Of a stretch of DNA of 64,000 bases, positions 12,391 through 23,977 are shown one piece after another. Made by a program: the position numbers and the translations under genes. How positions within the stretch are numbered: the stretch's first letter is position 1; every line of letters begins with the position of its first letter. Source of the DNA: Ornithodoros turicata (lineage: Eukaryota; Arthropoda; Arachnida; Ixodida; Argasidae); NCBI RefSeq assembly GCF_037126465.1, contig NC_088203.1:54659581-54723580 (forward strand), given 5' to 3'. Under the pieces are notes generated by a model. The model saw only the letters and a program-made list of their open reading frames with translations, was not told the origin of the DNA and ran no database searches.

Positions 12391-15300
12391 TATATCCACA
12401 AATGTACCCCATTTATTGCGTTTTTTTCCTATGGCAGTCACGTGTTTCATAAAATTATGTTCATAGTAAGTCAAACCTACCTGTACATATTGCACTCCAG
12501 TGACACCGTTCATTCCCAAGAACGAATCCCCATAAAGCTTTCTGCAAACAAACAGTTATCATGTTAAACCATCAGTGACGACGAAGCATCCCATTGTGCT
12601 GCGAAATATCATGATATGGCTTCTTGGAGGTATTGAATCATACTCCGTTTAGGTTGGCAGTGTGATTGCAACATGTTGCAACAGCGCAAAGTATGGAAAG
12701 ATTTATTTAATTCTGTTTGAACGCCCCTTATTCAAGACATTTCTTCAATTGAAAGTACAGCGTTGTCCTGTCATACTGTTTTCGATCCTCCTTGTAATGC
12801 GCTGATACAACATGTCATATTCTTGGAGATACATTAGCATTCATATGAAGTCACGTCGCTGAAAATCACGCTTCTTTAATGCCAGCCAGATGACGATACC
12901 AGGGCGATATATCAGTGGTTCGAGCGGAACATGTGAAGATCAGGCTTTAGTATCGCTATTGCAACGTGCTCCCTAAAATCAATAATTCAAAAGTTTATTA
13001 AAATATATCTGGTAATTAAGACCCTAATTGAGAAAACTACGGTTTCCTAGTATCAGTCCCGTTCAGTAGTCGAATGACAAAAGTAGAAGCGCCCAAGGCA
13101 ACTTCCCTTTTTAGGAAACTTTGTTGCAGCTCAAAAGAGACATCCTGTATAGTGCCACACTGACACGTTGAGGACGAGGCTCGTTTGCATATAGAACAAA
13201 ACAGAGATGAGAACGATCTCACGCTGAGTTCGTAATGAAATGAATGAAGTCTCAGACGTGAGGCAGAGACGATTGCGTAAAACATTTTGAGACAATTCTC
13301 GCCTCATACTCACCAGTATTGGCGTCTTCTTTTTGCCCCCCGGGGGAGAAATTGGAAATCTGCGCCCCCTCCTCGTATTCTTACTTCCCGGAAGGTGTCT
13401 TTTTGCGACCCTTCCGGCAAGCTCAGGGGGCGGTTGCCCCTCCTGCCCCCCGTAGACGCCGACCTTGCGCTCAACCGCCCAATGCCATGAAGGACAGAGG
13501 TGCTCCGTACATGTCGGATATCGGAGCGGGCTGCTTGTACGACACTCGGAGACACTGTTTACTTATCGTTGTAGTTTTCTTTTGCCTCTTGTCACTCGCG
13601 TCAAACTATAGGAGCTAGGGTCAAATTTTACTGTATCGCGAAACTCTGCAGTGCGATATGCTCGCAATTTGGTCTACGGAAGGCATATATCCAGCTCCGC
13701 TTTTCAAAATGGCGACAGATTCTGTCGTCTACGTAAGTTGCTACAACAGCATGAAGACTTGCACAGAGATATTTCAGTAACTTCACCGGATTGTAAAGTA
13801 CTTCTTCAATAAAATGGACACCAACTTTCGTGTGCTTTGTTATTTTGCATGTTGGAGACGACCACAGCAGTCTGCAACTCGTCGCTGTCTCCATGCGGTT
13901 GAATGGCAGTGAAACGGAACACAAATTAGACAGAAGGAAGGTTAAAACTGGCACGTGAAGGTGAAAAATGAATTGCCAAACATTTGCAATCTGACAAGAA
14001 ATGTGTACCAGTCCATTACAAAGCAACTAGCTACATGCGAATTGCATTTCAAGAAGCTATACCTTATGTATTCCAGCAGAGCAGTCATTCTCAACTTGAG
14101 AACGCCATTTGAGTGTGGTAGTAACATGTCTCAAAATCTGAAATCGGTGCACGATAACGCGTTCCGGGGCGATCTCAAATTTGCTTTCTGTTCAGACATT
14201 TTGAGCTCCAAATTATGAGTTAGACCGATCTCAAAGAGTTTTATGCAAACGGGCCAATATTTCACCCTCCTGAGGATGCCATCCCCGTCTATGCATAATA
14301 CTCTTAGGATATCCCTGGGATGACAGTTTTGTTCTTGGGGAGACTCACACACAGAACGATGCATAACATTACCAAATGCCGCTCAGAGAAAGATGCTCGG
14401 TGCTTTATACGAATTTCTACCCTTATGGTAAGCACTCAGATACTAACATTTCTTCTCGAATAGCAAAATAGCTACGACTGCAAACTTAAGCACAGCTTGC
14501 TTCATGTCAACAGCAATGCGTGACATCTCTTCGAGCAAAGTGAAATTATTTCTCGTACTGACGAGCATGACAAAACACACAGCAAATATGATTGACCGCA
14601 GGATTTTTGGTGGCGCAGTTTTTTTCGTTATAGTTCGATTGCACGTTTTCCCTGTGTCACGTCTATCTGTCATATCTATGTCATCTCCAAAATGACGCGC
14701 TTCGCACAATTACGTTTCATCATTCTACACGGATGTTTTACGCATCTACCGTCTTCTTAGTATCTTTCCATTATCTCTTGAACTTAATCTCAAATTAGGT
14801 GTGTTCATTTTACAGCGACTGCTGCGAATGGCTCAACTTCGTGATGATCATGTCCCGTATGTTGCGTCGACGAAAACCCTAGGCTCGAGATGAAGCGAAG
14901 AAACTGTGAGAAAATGGCCCGGTGCAGGTCCGTCGTTTCAGAGAGTCACGTTGGCTATGACATTGGCGTTACGTGTCTCACAGAAAAAGTGGCGGTTCAC
15001 ATGTAACGGCATGTGAAGAGTTACGCCGTACCGGCTTCTCGTTGCCGGCAGCAGCAGCGGAGACGGTATTGCGTGTGTATATGCGGAGGTGCATTATGGG
15101 CGTCCTAGAAAGCGCACGTCGGAAGAAAATCTTGCTGCGAATCACAATCGACAGGGCGAACCATGCATGCAGCAACACGTGAGCTCAAATAAACAGCTCT
15201 GCTGATGTCGGTGATTTGATGCCACTGTCACTTGCATCATATCTGCCGGTTTTTTAATGCCCGTAAAAGTGCTCCTCTCACAAACTCTCTTGATCCTTTC

Positions 15301-17500
15301 CACATAAATGCAGCTCATTCTCCGTGCAACTGAAGACATTGCCACCAGGAGCTAATACTAACTAGGGAAAACAAATCACTATTACCTGAAAAAAAGAAAA
15401 AGTTAGAAAGGAAGTTGACTCAGATGGATTCGGAAGTGATAGGAGCAGCCGAAGCATATTTCTGAGAGCAGACGTCGGATTTCTTTTTCAGGGAAGCAAT
15501 GAGGTGACATTTAAAGTGGCTCTCATTCGTCAAGCTGTCCACCAAGAGCAACCGTGCAAAATATTTTCCCTCCGCGGTATATTATAACTGCACAATTAAA
15601 TTTCAAAAAAAAAAAAAACAGACGGAGGAAGCAGCCGCGATCGGCTGAGGCGATCCTCGCGCGAATTACTTATTTTTTTCTTTGTTTCTTTCTACTCACC
15701 TCACGTGCCGCCCATACTTGCACGAGTTGTGTCGCTATACGTCAAGAGTCACGTACCCGGGGACCACGCTACGTCACAATGTTCCTTCTCTCTTTCATAC
15801 GAGTTGGAACACGAGTTTTCGCGAGTGGAGGGTTTTTAATGGTGCGCGGAACGGGGGTCTCGCTCACCTGCACTCGTCGTTCTTTCTCATTCTCTTCGTT
15901 GGAGAAACACGCCAGAGCGAAAGAAAAGTGGGTCATCTCTGTGTTCTTTTAAAGACATTTCTGGAATGATGTGCCTCGTGCGTTGAACGTTGAGGTGAAT
16001 ATGTCAAAGTATAATTAAACGTGGATGACTCTATAGGCAGCGTTCTTCCTTTTTGACCGAGAACTTTTCAGCACCCCCCTCCCCACCGTTTAGCAACATG
16101 TACGTTCGACCAGGATTCGGATCCCCAAACCCAGGGATCCCGACATCTTTCGATCTCCCCAAAATACCTCTGTTCCAGGGTAATAAATTAAAGTAAGATA
16201 TCAAAAATAGATCAAAAGAGAAGAACAAGAAATGTACCGATCTGTGGGACTACACGTAATATTGCAGAATACTCGTACCAGCAAGGAATAGAAGAGAGAA
16301 GGTCAAAACCATGTATTCGCACAAGCCAGACTTCCAAAAGTACGCCAGCCGAAGATGTCGTTGCCTTCTGCTCTCGCGTAAGACAAACGGCGACGTATTT
16401 TTTTTTCGTGCGCTGCTAACTGCGGGGAATATCCAGCAGCACAGTCACAATATATTCCGTAGCGGACGACACGAAGAACAACAACTTTATTGTGAGATGG
16501 TGAATGGGGAGTTTCAATGCCAGCGGCGATACCCTAATCCATTACTAGTGGAGATGCTAAATAATGAGCCCTTCACAATAGGGACTCAAGTCCTACGGTA
16601 TCCTGACTTCATGACAACAGGACCATACTTCATTACGACAGGAAGAGACGCAAAAGACGCCGGCACGGGCGAATGCTCGAAGCAACACGCGGGCGCGACA
16701 TTTGACCCGTGAACAGCGTTTTTCTTTTTTTTCTTCTTTTTTTGCGTTTTCTTCGAATAGAATGTTCCGTGCGGATGTCCTCGTGTAATCAGCGGAATAG
16801 GTAGGAAACGAGTACTGCATTGTTATTCGAAATCGCATGAATACGCAGGTGGGTACCGTGTCATACGACATCGTGGGGACAATTGCGAAAAATCACATTC
16901 CCGTTCCGTGATCCCAGAAATGACATTTAGACATTCACAAATTCCCTATTTGTAAAAACGACTCGGTATTCCTAAGCCTAGTTACGATTGGTGCTAGGGA
17001 CGGCGAGTTCTCGTATGCCTCGATACAAATTCAAGCTTCAGAAACAGACTCTGTAGAGGGAGGCTTCAATTTTGCTTATCAGTCGCGAGCACCTCTTAGT
17101 TGCAAAACTACTCGCAAGCGGATGCTTCAAGTACATATCTAAGAAGCAAGTGAGCTGGTCAAGGTGAGGTAAAACCCCATGCGAATGCTGCAGTGTTGCG
17201 ATATGAACCATCTCCAACTCCCCCTCTCATTGATGCTTCAAGTAATATGGCTGAATAGACACGTGATGATCTGTTTCCTATAGAAGCTGTGATCCAAAGG
17301 TGAGCAAATGATGCATGAGCAAATGATGAAAAGAGCTAAGATGAGCAAATGAATGAAAAAATGATCCAAAGATCGTGAAAGCTATCACTATGTCAAAGAT
17401 CGAGTGCCAACACCTTACGTCTCGGGCGCATTTAATGTGTCTACCGGTAGCGAGAAACAACCGTTCCCTCCCGCGACACTAGCAACAATCTTATCTTCCA
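12391..17500. other. gene-free stretch
   Basis: About 5 kb without a supported gene. It holds a diverged end of the 10366-type TIR element near 14575-14665 (GATTGACCGCAGGATTTTTG then GGCGCAGTTTTTTT) and a LINE tail at 16473-16600 (listed). A C/G-rich run near 13330-13460 in plain sequence may be repeat-derived. Frames of 60-130 codons occur on both strands but show no domain and no signals. Confidence 0.45.
16473..16600 (-). mobile_element. LINE 3' tail fragment
   Basis: The plus-strand reading AACAACAACTTTATT, then GTGGGGAGTTTCA-like words, then a GCGATAC phrase and an AATAATGAGCCC phrase follow the same order as the 3' end of the LINE at 60112-60240 (CAACAACAACTTTATTTTCG, GGGGAGTTTCATCGC, GGCGATACTC, AATAACGAGCCCC). 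It is therefore a short 5'-truncated copy of a related LINE in minus orientation. Confidence 0.6.
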
Positions 17501-17511
17501 TTCTCACGCTA

Positions 17512-17518
17512 CATAAAA
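17512..17518 (+). promoter_or_regulatory. TATA-like box of the legumain gene
   Basis: CATAAAA lies 75 bases upstream of the legumain ATG, a fitting distance for a short 5' leader of about 45-50 bases. Only the motif and its position support this; no initiator match is strong. Confidence 0.4.
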
Positions 17519-17592
17519 CGCGAGCGTGCCCGATGGTAACCACTTCACGTCGCGTCGGTTTGTAGCTCGAGCCGACGCTAGTCAATACCGCA

Positions 17593-18936
17593 ATGACTAA
17601 AGTTACACCGCTGACGTTGGCCTTCCTGGCCGTGATTGCCGTAGCCTGTGCTAAGGCTACTCTAGAAGGAGCTCTGAGAGAATCTGCACCACAGCAAGGC
17701 AAGATATGGGCGCTTCTCGTAGCAGGCTCTAACACCTACTACAACTACAGGCATCAAGCGGATGTCTGCCACGCGTACCATGTTCTCCACAACCACGGCA
17801 TCCCTGACGAGCAAATTGTGGTCATGATGTACGACGACATCGCCTACAGTGAGAGCAATCCTACTCCTGGTGTCATCATCAATGCCCCCAACGGGTCGGA
17901 CGTCTACGCTGGAGTTCCCAAAGACTACACAGAAGACGACGTCACCCCGCAGAATTTCTTACACGTCCTACAGGGAAGGGCAGATCTCGTCAAGAACACC
18001 ACGGGAAGTCACAAAGTGATCAACAGCGGTCCCGACGACCATGTCTTCGTTTATTTCTCCGACCACGGCGCTACAGGCCTCGTTGCATTCCCAAACGACG
18101 TGTTGTACGCGAAGGACCTGAATGACGCCATTCTTGATCTTCGTCGCCAGAAGAGGTACTCGAAGTTAGTCCTGTACGTGGAAGCTTGCGAATCTGGGTC
18201 TATGTTTGAAGACCTCCTTTCGCCTCATATCAGCGTGTATGCAACAACTGCAGCTAATCCGGATGAGTCATCCTACGCCTGCTACTGGGATGACTACCGA
18301 CGGACCTACCTGGGTGATCTGTACAGTGTCAACTGGATGGAGGATTCGGACAAGGAAGACCTGCACAAAGAGAGCCTGGAGAAGCAGTTTCGTATCGTGA
18401 AAAGTGAAACCAACACAAGTCACGTGAGCGAGTACGGAGATTTGCGGTTGGGCAAGATGAAAGTGAGCGAATTTCAGGGAGAGAAACCGGCTGAACCTAT
18501 TGTTGCCCCGAAATTTCCATTCGATGCAGTTGACAGTCGAGAAGTTGTCCTGGTCACTTTGAAAAAGAAGCTCGCAGCTGCAGCCCCGGAAGAGCGAGAA
18601 AGTATCGCGAATCAGATTGAAGATATCCTGTCGAAGAGATCATTTGTCGATATGACGGTAGAAGAGCTTGCGAGGAAAGCAACCTTCGGGGAAAACATCA
18701 GTCTGCGCCATGTGCTCAAGAGCCGTTTTCCGCTGCGCGGTGACGCCGACCATCGGTGTTACATGGCGTCCGTGCGTCACTTCGACGAACATTGCTTCGA
18801 TCTCTCCGACAACCCTTACGCTTTGGCCAAACTTAGACTCATGAACAACCTTTGTGCCCTCGGCCATTCACCGGCTTCCATTCGTGCTGCTATTGAGGCT
18901 GTATGCACGCATGATCCAATATTCGGAGCACTTTGA
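17593..18936 (+). CDS. legumain (asparaginyl endopeptidase)
   Basis: A complete 447-residue frame, the normal length for a C13 cysteine protease. Residues 1-22 form a signal peptide with a hydrophobic core, so the product enters the secretory or endolysosomal route. The catalytic pair is visible: His158 in FSDHGATG and Cys199 in EACESGSM. The S1-pocket stretch YNYRHQADVCH (51-61) is conserved. The C-terminal prodomain (from about 310) keeps four cysteines (389, 401, 421, 438) as in legumains. Four N-glycosylation sequons lie at 100, 135, 274 and 368. Family knowledge: legumains cut after Asn, autoactivate at acid pH, and in ticks act in gut haemoglobin digestion. The frame has no intron. An upstream TATA-like box and a downstream AATAAA argue for a functional single-exon gene; a retrocopy is the alternative. 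The first ATG is used because the signal peptide follows at once. Confidence 0.95.
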   Translation: MTKVTPLTLAFLAVIAVACAKATLEGALRESAPQQGKIWALLVAGSNTYYNYRHQADVCHAYHVLHNHGIPDEQIVVMMYDDIAYSESNPTPGVIINAPNGSDVYAGVPKDYTEDDVTPQNFLHVLQGRADLVKNTTGSHKVINSGPDDHVFVYFSDHGATGLVAFPNDVLYAKDLNDAILDLRRQKRYSKLVLYVEACESGSMFEDLLSPHISVYATTAANPDESSYACYWDDYRRTYLGDLYSVNWMEDSDKEDLHKESLEKQFRIVKSETNTSHVSEYGDLRLGKMKVSEFQGEKPAEPIVAPKFPFDAVDSREVVLVTLKKKLAAAAPEERESIANQIEDILSKRSFVDMTVEELARKATFGENISLRHVLKSRFPLRGDADHRCYMASVRHFDEHCFDLSDNPYALAKLRLMNNLCALGHSPASIRAAIEAVCTHDPIFGAL

Positions 18937-19027
18937 AACACTCGCTTACGTCGTGAATTGTGATCACATTTTGAGCAAAAGTTGCTCCTTCGCTATAGCC
19001 CCTCCTTAGTAGTTCCTACGATGTCTG

Positions 19028-19033
19028 AATAAA
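19028..19033 (+). terminator. poly(A) signal of the legumain gene
   Basis: AATAAA lies about 90 bases after the legumain stop codon, in a GAATAAAAGTGTT context, which is a normal position for a short 3'-UTR. Confidence 0.6.
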
Positions 19034-19049
19034 AGTGTTAATGATACCG

Positions 19050-20290
19050 ATGTAAACTCCCTTGACTCTCGTATAGCTTTACTTTCGAATACTTATCACG
19101 GAAACAAAAATAGAAGAAAGCCCAGCTCTCTCACTTTTCAGATGCTGCTTACTTGTATCTCTTGCATCCTGTCATGCTCATCTTGCCCTTATGTCTGATC
19201 GTGGCAGGCTTATCTTCATTAGTGGGCTAAATAACGTCCTGTGATCGGAGCAGCCTCGCTACATGAGTACGGGTGAGTAATGTAGAGCTGTTTGTATACT
19301 TTCTGCTGAGAGGGAAACTGTACTGTAGTCGACGGTCATTTCACGGAACTCGATCCACCGGCATTCTGTGTTTAGGCGGTCGTTTCGTGGAAATCTGCAG
19401 ATATAAAAAACAGAAGGATTGCTCTAATGTTTACCTTTCCTCGTGACACTTTTTTTTTAATGGGACAATGCAAACACTCCAAGAAATTTTGTTCTCGGTG
19501 GAGTATGGCACTCAAGCATGACTTTTATCTGAAGGCGATTTCTGTCCCTTTGCATTCCACGCAGTTGACGCGCAAAAAGTAGCGAGCTGCTGTGTGACAT
19601 ACAAGCGTCGTTTGCCCACGTCGAGTGAAACTTCTGACGTCACATCTGGTATCTCATCGCGCCGGTAGCAGCCGATCGCATAATGGCAGATAAGAAGGCA
19701 CTGTAACTACACTTTAAGAAAAAGGGTGTGTTCTTACACCTTTTTGAGGGGTAAACGCTCGTCACATATACAACTCCCTTTTGGGGTGTACGGATCCACC
19801 CCTCAAGAAAGGCATGCCATCTATGCCCTTGGAAGGGGCATCGTCACTCCTTAGGTGAGCGTGCCTTGCGGTGCACATTGTGCATTGATAGTGAAATAAT
19901 GCAAATCAGGTGATGGTAATACTCTACCACTGTCTTTATCCTTCGGCGCGCATTATATCGTATATCATGTGCTTCATCAAATGAGGAACTAAAGAGTGTT
20001 CCACAATGTGTGCAGCAGCTCTGCGGTAGGCTAGAAACACAAGTCATTTTGCATATGTACTTATGATGCAGACAACACAGTTGCAGTCCTCAGTGAAAGG
20101 GTGTTCGAGCTAAGCAAAATGTTTGCCGCAATGGCGTGGCATATCCGGTGTTGAAAACCCAGTACATGCTCATCTGCAATGACACAGCTGATGGCACATC
20201 AGCAACAGCGCATCAGGGATAGTCATTCGACAGTAACACAGAAGCTGCTGCTAGAAACAGGTCACCGTGGGTACCTGAAGTCCTTCCGAG
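19050..20290. other. gene-free stretch
   Basis: No gene seen. Near 19715-19815 there are G/A- and C/T-rich phrases in inverted relation (AAAAAGGGTGTGTTCTTACA, then ACACCTTTTTGAGGGG, then CACCCCTCAAGAAAG) that look like a small hairpin-forming repeat. Confidence 0.4.
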
Positions 20291-20299
20291 GCGAAAATT

Positions 20300-20815
20300 T
20301 TTTGAACTGGTACCGGTTGAACTGTGTTATCGAACAGGGACCAGTTCAAGTGGAACCACTTCAACCGGTCCCAGTAGAGACTGGGACCGGTTTCGAAACC
20401 AGTTGGGACAACTGGGACCAGTTTATCGAACTGGTCCCGGCTCGGTAACACAGTTCGCCCAGTCCAAGTTGCAACTGGTCCCAGTTTAGACTGGTACCGC
20501 TTGGAAACCAGCTTGGCCAACTGGTACCAATTGAGACTGGGACCGGCCAGAAACCAGTTGGGCCAACGGGTACCACTTGATCGAACTGGTCCCTGTTCGA
20601 TAACACAGTTCACCCAGTCCCAGTTGCAACCGGTCCAGTTGCAACTGAGACTGGTTGAGCTGTGTTATCGAACATGGACCAGTTTGATCAACTGGTACCA
20701 GTTGATCCAACTGGTTTCTGGCCAGTCCCAGTCTCAACTGGTACCAGTTCGCCAAGCTGATTTCCAAGCGGTTCCAGTCTCAACTGGGACCAGTTGGGCA
20801 AAGTGGTTTTTAACC
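20300..20815. repeat. cluster of palindromic AACTGG/CCAGTT words
   Basis: By eye I count 21 occurrences of AACTGG or CCAGTT in about 520 bases, many fused into palindromes such as AACTGGTACCAGTT. A longer phrase, GTGTTATCGAACAGGGACCAG or its inverse, appears four times in alternating orientation (near 20325, 20445, 20595 and 20665). As a result both strands carry open frames that translate to almost the same low-complexity peptide. The densest inverted symmetry centres near 20634, with arms of about 140 bases, and a second lies near 20387. Coding is unlikely; it looks like an expanded foldback repeat. Confidence 0.8.
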
Positions 20816-21081
20816 AGCCTCTACTCGGACCAACTGAATACATGGTTTGTCCGGCCTAAAAAGCTGCACAAAAACGTACTGGAAAAGAAAAATGCATTTT
20901 ATTAATGTTAGCATTTCTCAAGCAACTGTACATAACAACTGACATCCAGTCGGCAAATGGGCATTACAGTTAACAGAGTACAATTAGAAAATAATTTCTA
21001 AGCTCGTGCCAAACTGAAATATTCTGTGGCTTAATAAACAGGTTACGCTATATGCTAACTTGGCAGTGTGGCAAAATCATG

Positions 21082-21368
21082 CATGACTAGAGTAAGATTA
21101 TATTAAAGTAGAAGCCACAAGCTTGTGTTCTCGCTTTGCTGTGATTTCACAAACAGTTAAGGGATTTTCATGTGTTCACGTACCAACTTCACTTGGCAAT
21201 ATTAAATGAAAAGAAAACTGTGGAAATCACACATGACTAGAGTAAGATTATATTAAACTAGAAACCACAAGCTTGTGTTCTGGCTTTGCTGTGACTTCAC
21301 AAGCAAATAATGCATTTTCATGTATTCACGTACCAACTTCACCTGGCAATATTAAATGAAAAGAAAAC
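21082..21368 (+). repeat. 150-bp tandem duplication
   Basis: The block starting CATGACTAGAGTAAGATTAT at 21082 recurs at 21232 with scattered substitutions, and both copies end in the phrase AATATTAAATGAAAAGAAAA. Two copies only. No coding frame. Confidence 0.8.
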
Positions 21369-21554
21369 TTTCAAAAACTGAGTAGATATAAAGAGCTAAC
21401 TTGACTGTTTGGCAACATGCCTGGCAATCAGCACAAAGTTCCCTGAACAAGTAACAGAGATGGGGGCAACAAGTACAGAACAACACAGACGGGACTGACT
21501 GTAGACTCACAACTGAAACTTTATTTGACGTGTTTATGTGTATTTATAATATTT

Positions 21555-21672
21555 ATGATGCAATGCTCCCCGAAGTGGGAATGTTAAGCACGTTCCGAAG
21601 TGAGGAACATAACTATGTGCCTCACTTCAGAATGTGCTTAACATTCCCACTTCGGAAGAGGCGTTGCATCAT
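21555..21672. repeat. 118-bp imperfect inverted repeat
   Basis: ATGATGCAA at the left end matches TTGCATCAT at the right end, and GAAGTGGGAATGTTAAGCAC is mirrored by GTGCTTAACATTCCCACTTC, with a short centre containing GTGAGG and CCTCAC. It overlaps the end of the Penelope-like frame below, including its stop codon, so the hairpin appears to be the 3' terminus of that element. Confidence 0.8.
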
Positions 21673-22032
21673 AATTACGTGCCTCAATGATTTCGTGGAC
21701 CAATTGTTCTTTGCGCCTGGCAATGACGATAGTGTGCTCAAAAGTGGTAGTGCATGTGCTGCTGTCTCTACAATGAATTGCTAAATGCCCAGAGGGTCCT
21801 AAGACGATGCATGCTCTTGACGTCTAACTTTAAGGCATATGCCCGTCGGTCCCACATATACTGTGTCACACGAGAGGCGACAAGTATACTGCGTGCAGAG
21901 TACATTTGACATAGGGGACCCTGTGCTGTGTGTGTGCAGGACCCTATCATCTTCGCAAGGCACAGAGAATAACTGGATTGTGCAATCACTGAGGCACATA
22001 ACATTCTCGCTTTGGGGGGAGCATTGTATCAC
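21638..22032 (-). pseudogene. Penelope-like element, GIY-YIG domain relic
   Basis: A minus-strand frame contains LSCDTVYVGPTGICLKVRRQ, which fits the GIY-YIG endonuclease core of Penelope-like retroelements (Y-V-G, then a conserved Arg). After a frameshift near 21790 it continues as HCRDSSTC, then ARRKEQLVHEIIEA, the usual C-terminal order in this family, and stops with TAA at 21638-21640. The reverse transcriptase half is missing. Dead by frameshift and truncation. A second Penelope-like fragment of a different subtype lies at 43332-44243. Confidence 0.75.
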
Positions 22033-23977
22033 CTTCTATCGCGCTAATCTTGAAGCAGATTATGTGGGACGATTGTGATGCATGCACTTCAGTGATGCTG
22101 AAAAATGAATTCTGTAGTACTAGTTCAGGGCCACACACATCTTGTGTGGTTTGCATTCTGGGGTCAGGACTCACTCTATTGGAAGTAGTTCACCTGTGTT
22201 GTAATCCGCCTGTCTGTCGAATAAAGGTCCAGCTGTGAATCTGCAGGTATCCCGTCTACGTTTTCTTTAACCTGCTGCCCTCATATAAAACATATGAAGC
22301 AATACTGGAACTTCTATCTGCACTGTGACCACCTAGGCCTAGCAGTCCTTAAAATTTGTAATATGAATGAGCGAAAATAAAAAATCCTAAATCCCTGAAT
22401 TCCTTATGTCACCACCACCTCAACAAGCCCTGTGCTAACTTCATGCTTGGTCCTTCGTACGTTTCAGAGCTTTGCGAACTTCTTGGGTTTTCTCTGATAG
22501 AATGCTGTTGATGTTCTTGATGGCACTTGATGGGTCCATTTTCTTATTTCTGCCCCAGTAGATCAACGGTTCAAATGGTACAAGTATGTATATGTACCAT
22601 TGCAACATATAAACGGGGGGGAGGGGAGGGGGTGCATGTCAGGAGTCATACTATCCGATATGAGACAGACAAGCAACAGTGGCATGACATATCACATCAC
22701 TGATTCCTAAGTTTAACAATACTTTCTGGTTACGTAATCGTATAATTTTTTAACGAACAAAGGATGCTCTGCTAAGGCTACAGAAAAGCTGCTTACGCAT
22801 AAGAGTCATAGAGGGCACATGGAAACGACAGCACGTGTGCTGTCATCACCTCTTGTTAAAGGGCACTAAACAGCTCGACGAACATTCTCCAATTATTATG
22901 CTCCACGAATGAACGTGGCTCACGATATCCATATATGGAATTCATTTACTTCGAGCCAGCATCTTTACCACGGAACAATGTTATTCAAAGGGCATAATCC
23001 GCGTGAGTCTGTCCTTCATCCGTGGAACCGGATCATGTCACAACGTTCGAACGTATAGCAACATCTCATTCCAGGCGCTGGAGGTGGGGGAAATTTGGCT
23101 CTCCTAGCCAATGACGGGCCCCACTGAGGCAAGCTGCAGCTCGCGAAGGAACCGGTTGGGGGAGCATCGCGGTGACCCCACGGAGAAATACAGCATTGAA
23201 AACATAGTGCGCACATGAAATGGAACATTGTGGGCTTTTAGTGCCTTTTGATCTGGCTACCTTGGGATTGACAAGTGGACAGATGTTTAGAATTGATCTC
23301 AGTTCGCGATATCACAACAAAATTAATTAGCGTCCCGCATTTTGAATGGTTGATGGTGCGCGACGTCAAAATGATGTGAGGTTATTGTCGCTAGGGCATC
23401 GCAGGGCGGGGCATAAGCGTAAAAGAGTGCAGTGAGTGCAGTGCAGAAATATTCAGTCGATTTAGAGCCATTATTTACTTTTTGTGACAACAATTTTTGG
23501 AAAACGTTCACCGTATGCAACGAATCACACTAAATTAGAAAAAATAGCACCTTGTATACCTGTTTTTTGCCCCTTTAACATTAGACTTGCATTAATTTAA
23601 AACAGATAAATTTTTGCAGTGAAATCAAAGGAATTTCAAGCTTTCTTTTTGGTCTGGTCCGTTGTGTGTGCAAGGGACGCTAAAATGCAGAAGCAACTTG
23701 TTTTGAACTGAAAGTGATTGTAATTACGTAAACAACGAGAATTTGCCGAGGCAGACCACAATTCGAGACGACAGAGAGAAGTAAGCCTCGAACGCTCAGA
23801 AATTAACAAATTCAAACAACTCAGGGAAAATAGGTGCTGGAAATCTAACCTGGGTTTAATCTTTTATTTACTGGAAGACCCACGTTCAATTCCTGGCATC
23901 AGCACCAATTTCACTGTCATTTCATGGCCATACTGCCTAGCGCTGAGAAAGTGCCATAGGTAAATCAGATTTGTGAT
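22033..23977. other. gene-free stretch
   Basis: No firm gene. A minus-strand frame ending at 22441 stays open for about 64 codons and includes MDPSSAIKNINSILSEKTQE followed by a basic stretch. Its composition is protein-like and a terminal exon is conceivable, but I recognise no family. A G-rich run lies at 22616-22632. Confidence 0.35.

Noticed and set aside
15554..15969. Two overlapping plus-strand frames (132 and 95 codons)
   Set aside because: Different frames over the same DNA, no domain, low-complexity Phe/Ser stretches.
20251..20905. Overlapping frames of 81-134 codons in the palindromic cluster
   Set aside because: Both strands give almost the same low-complexity peptide because the DNA is palindromic; there is no domain and no codon signature.
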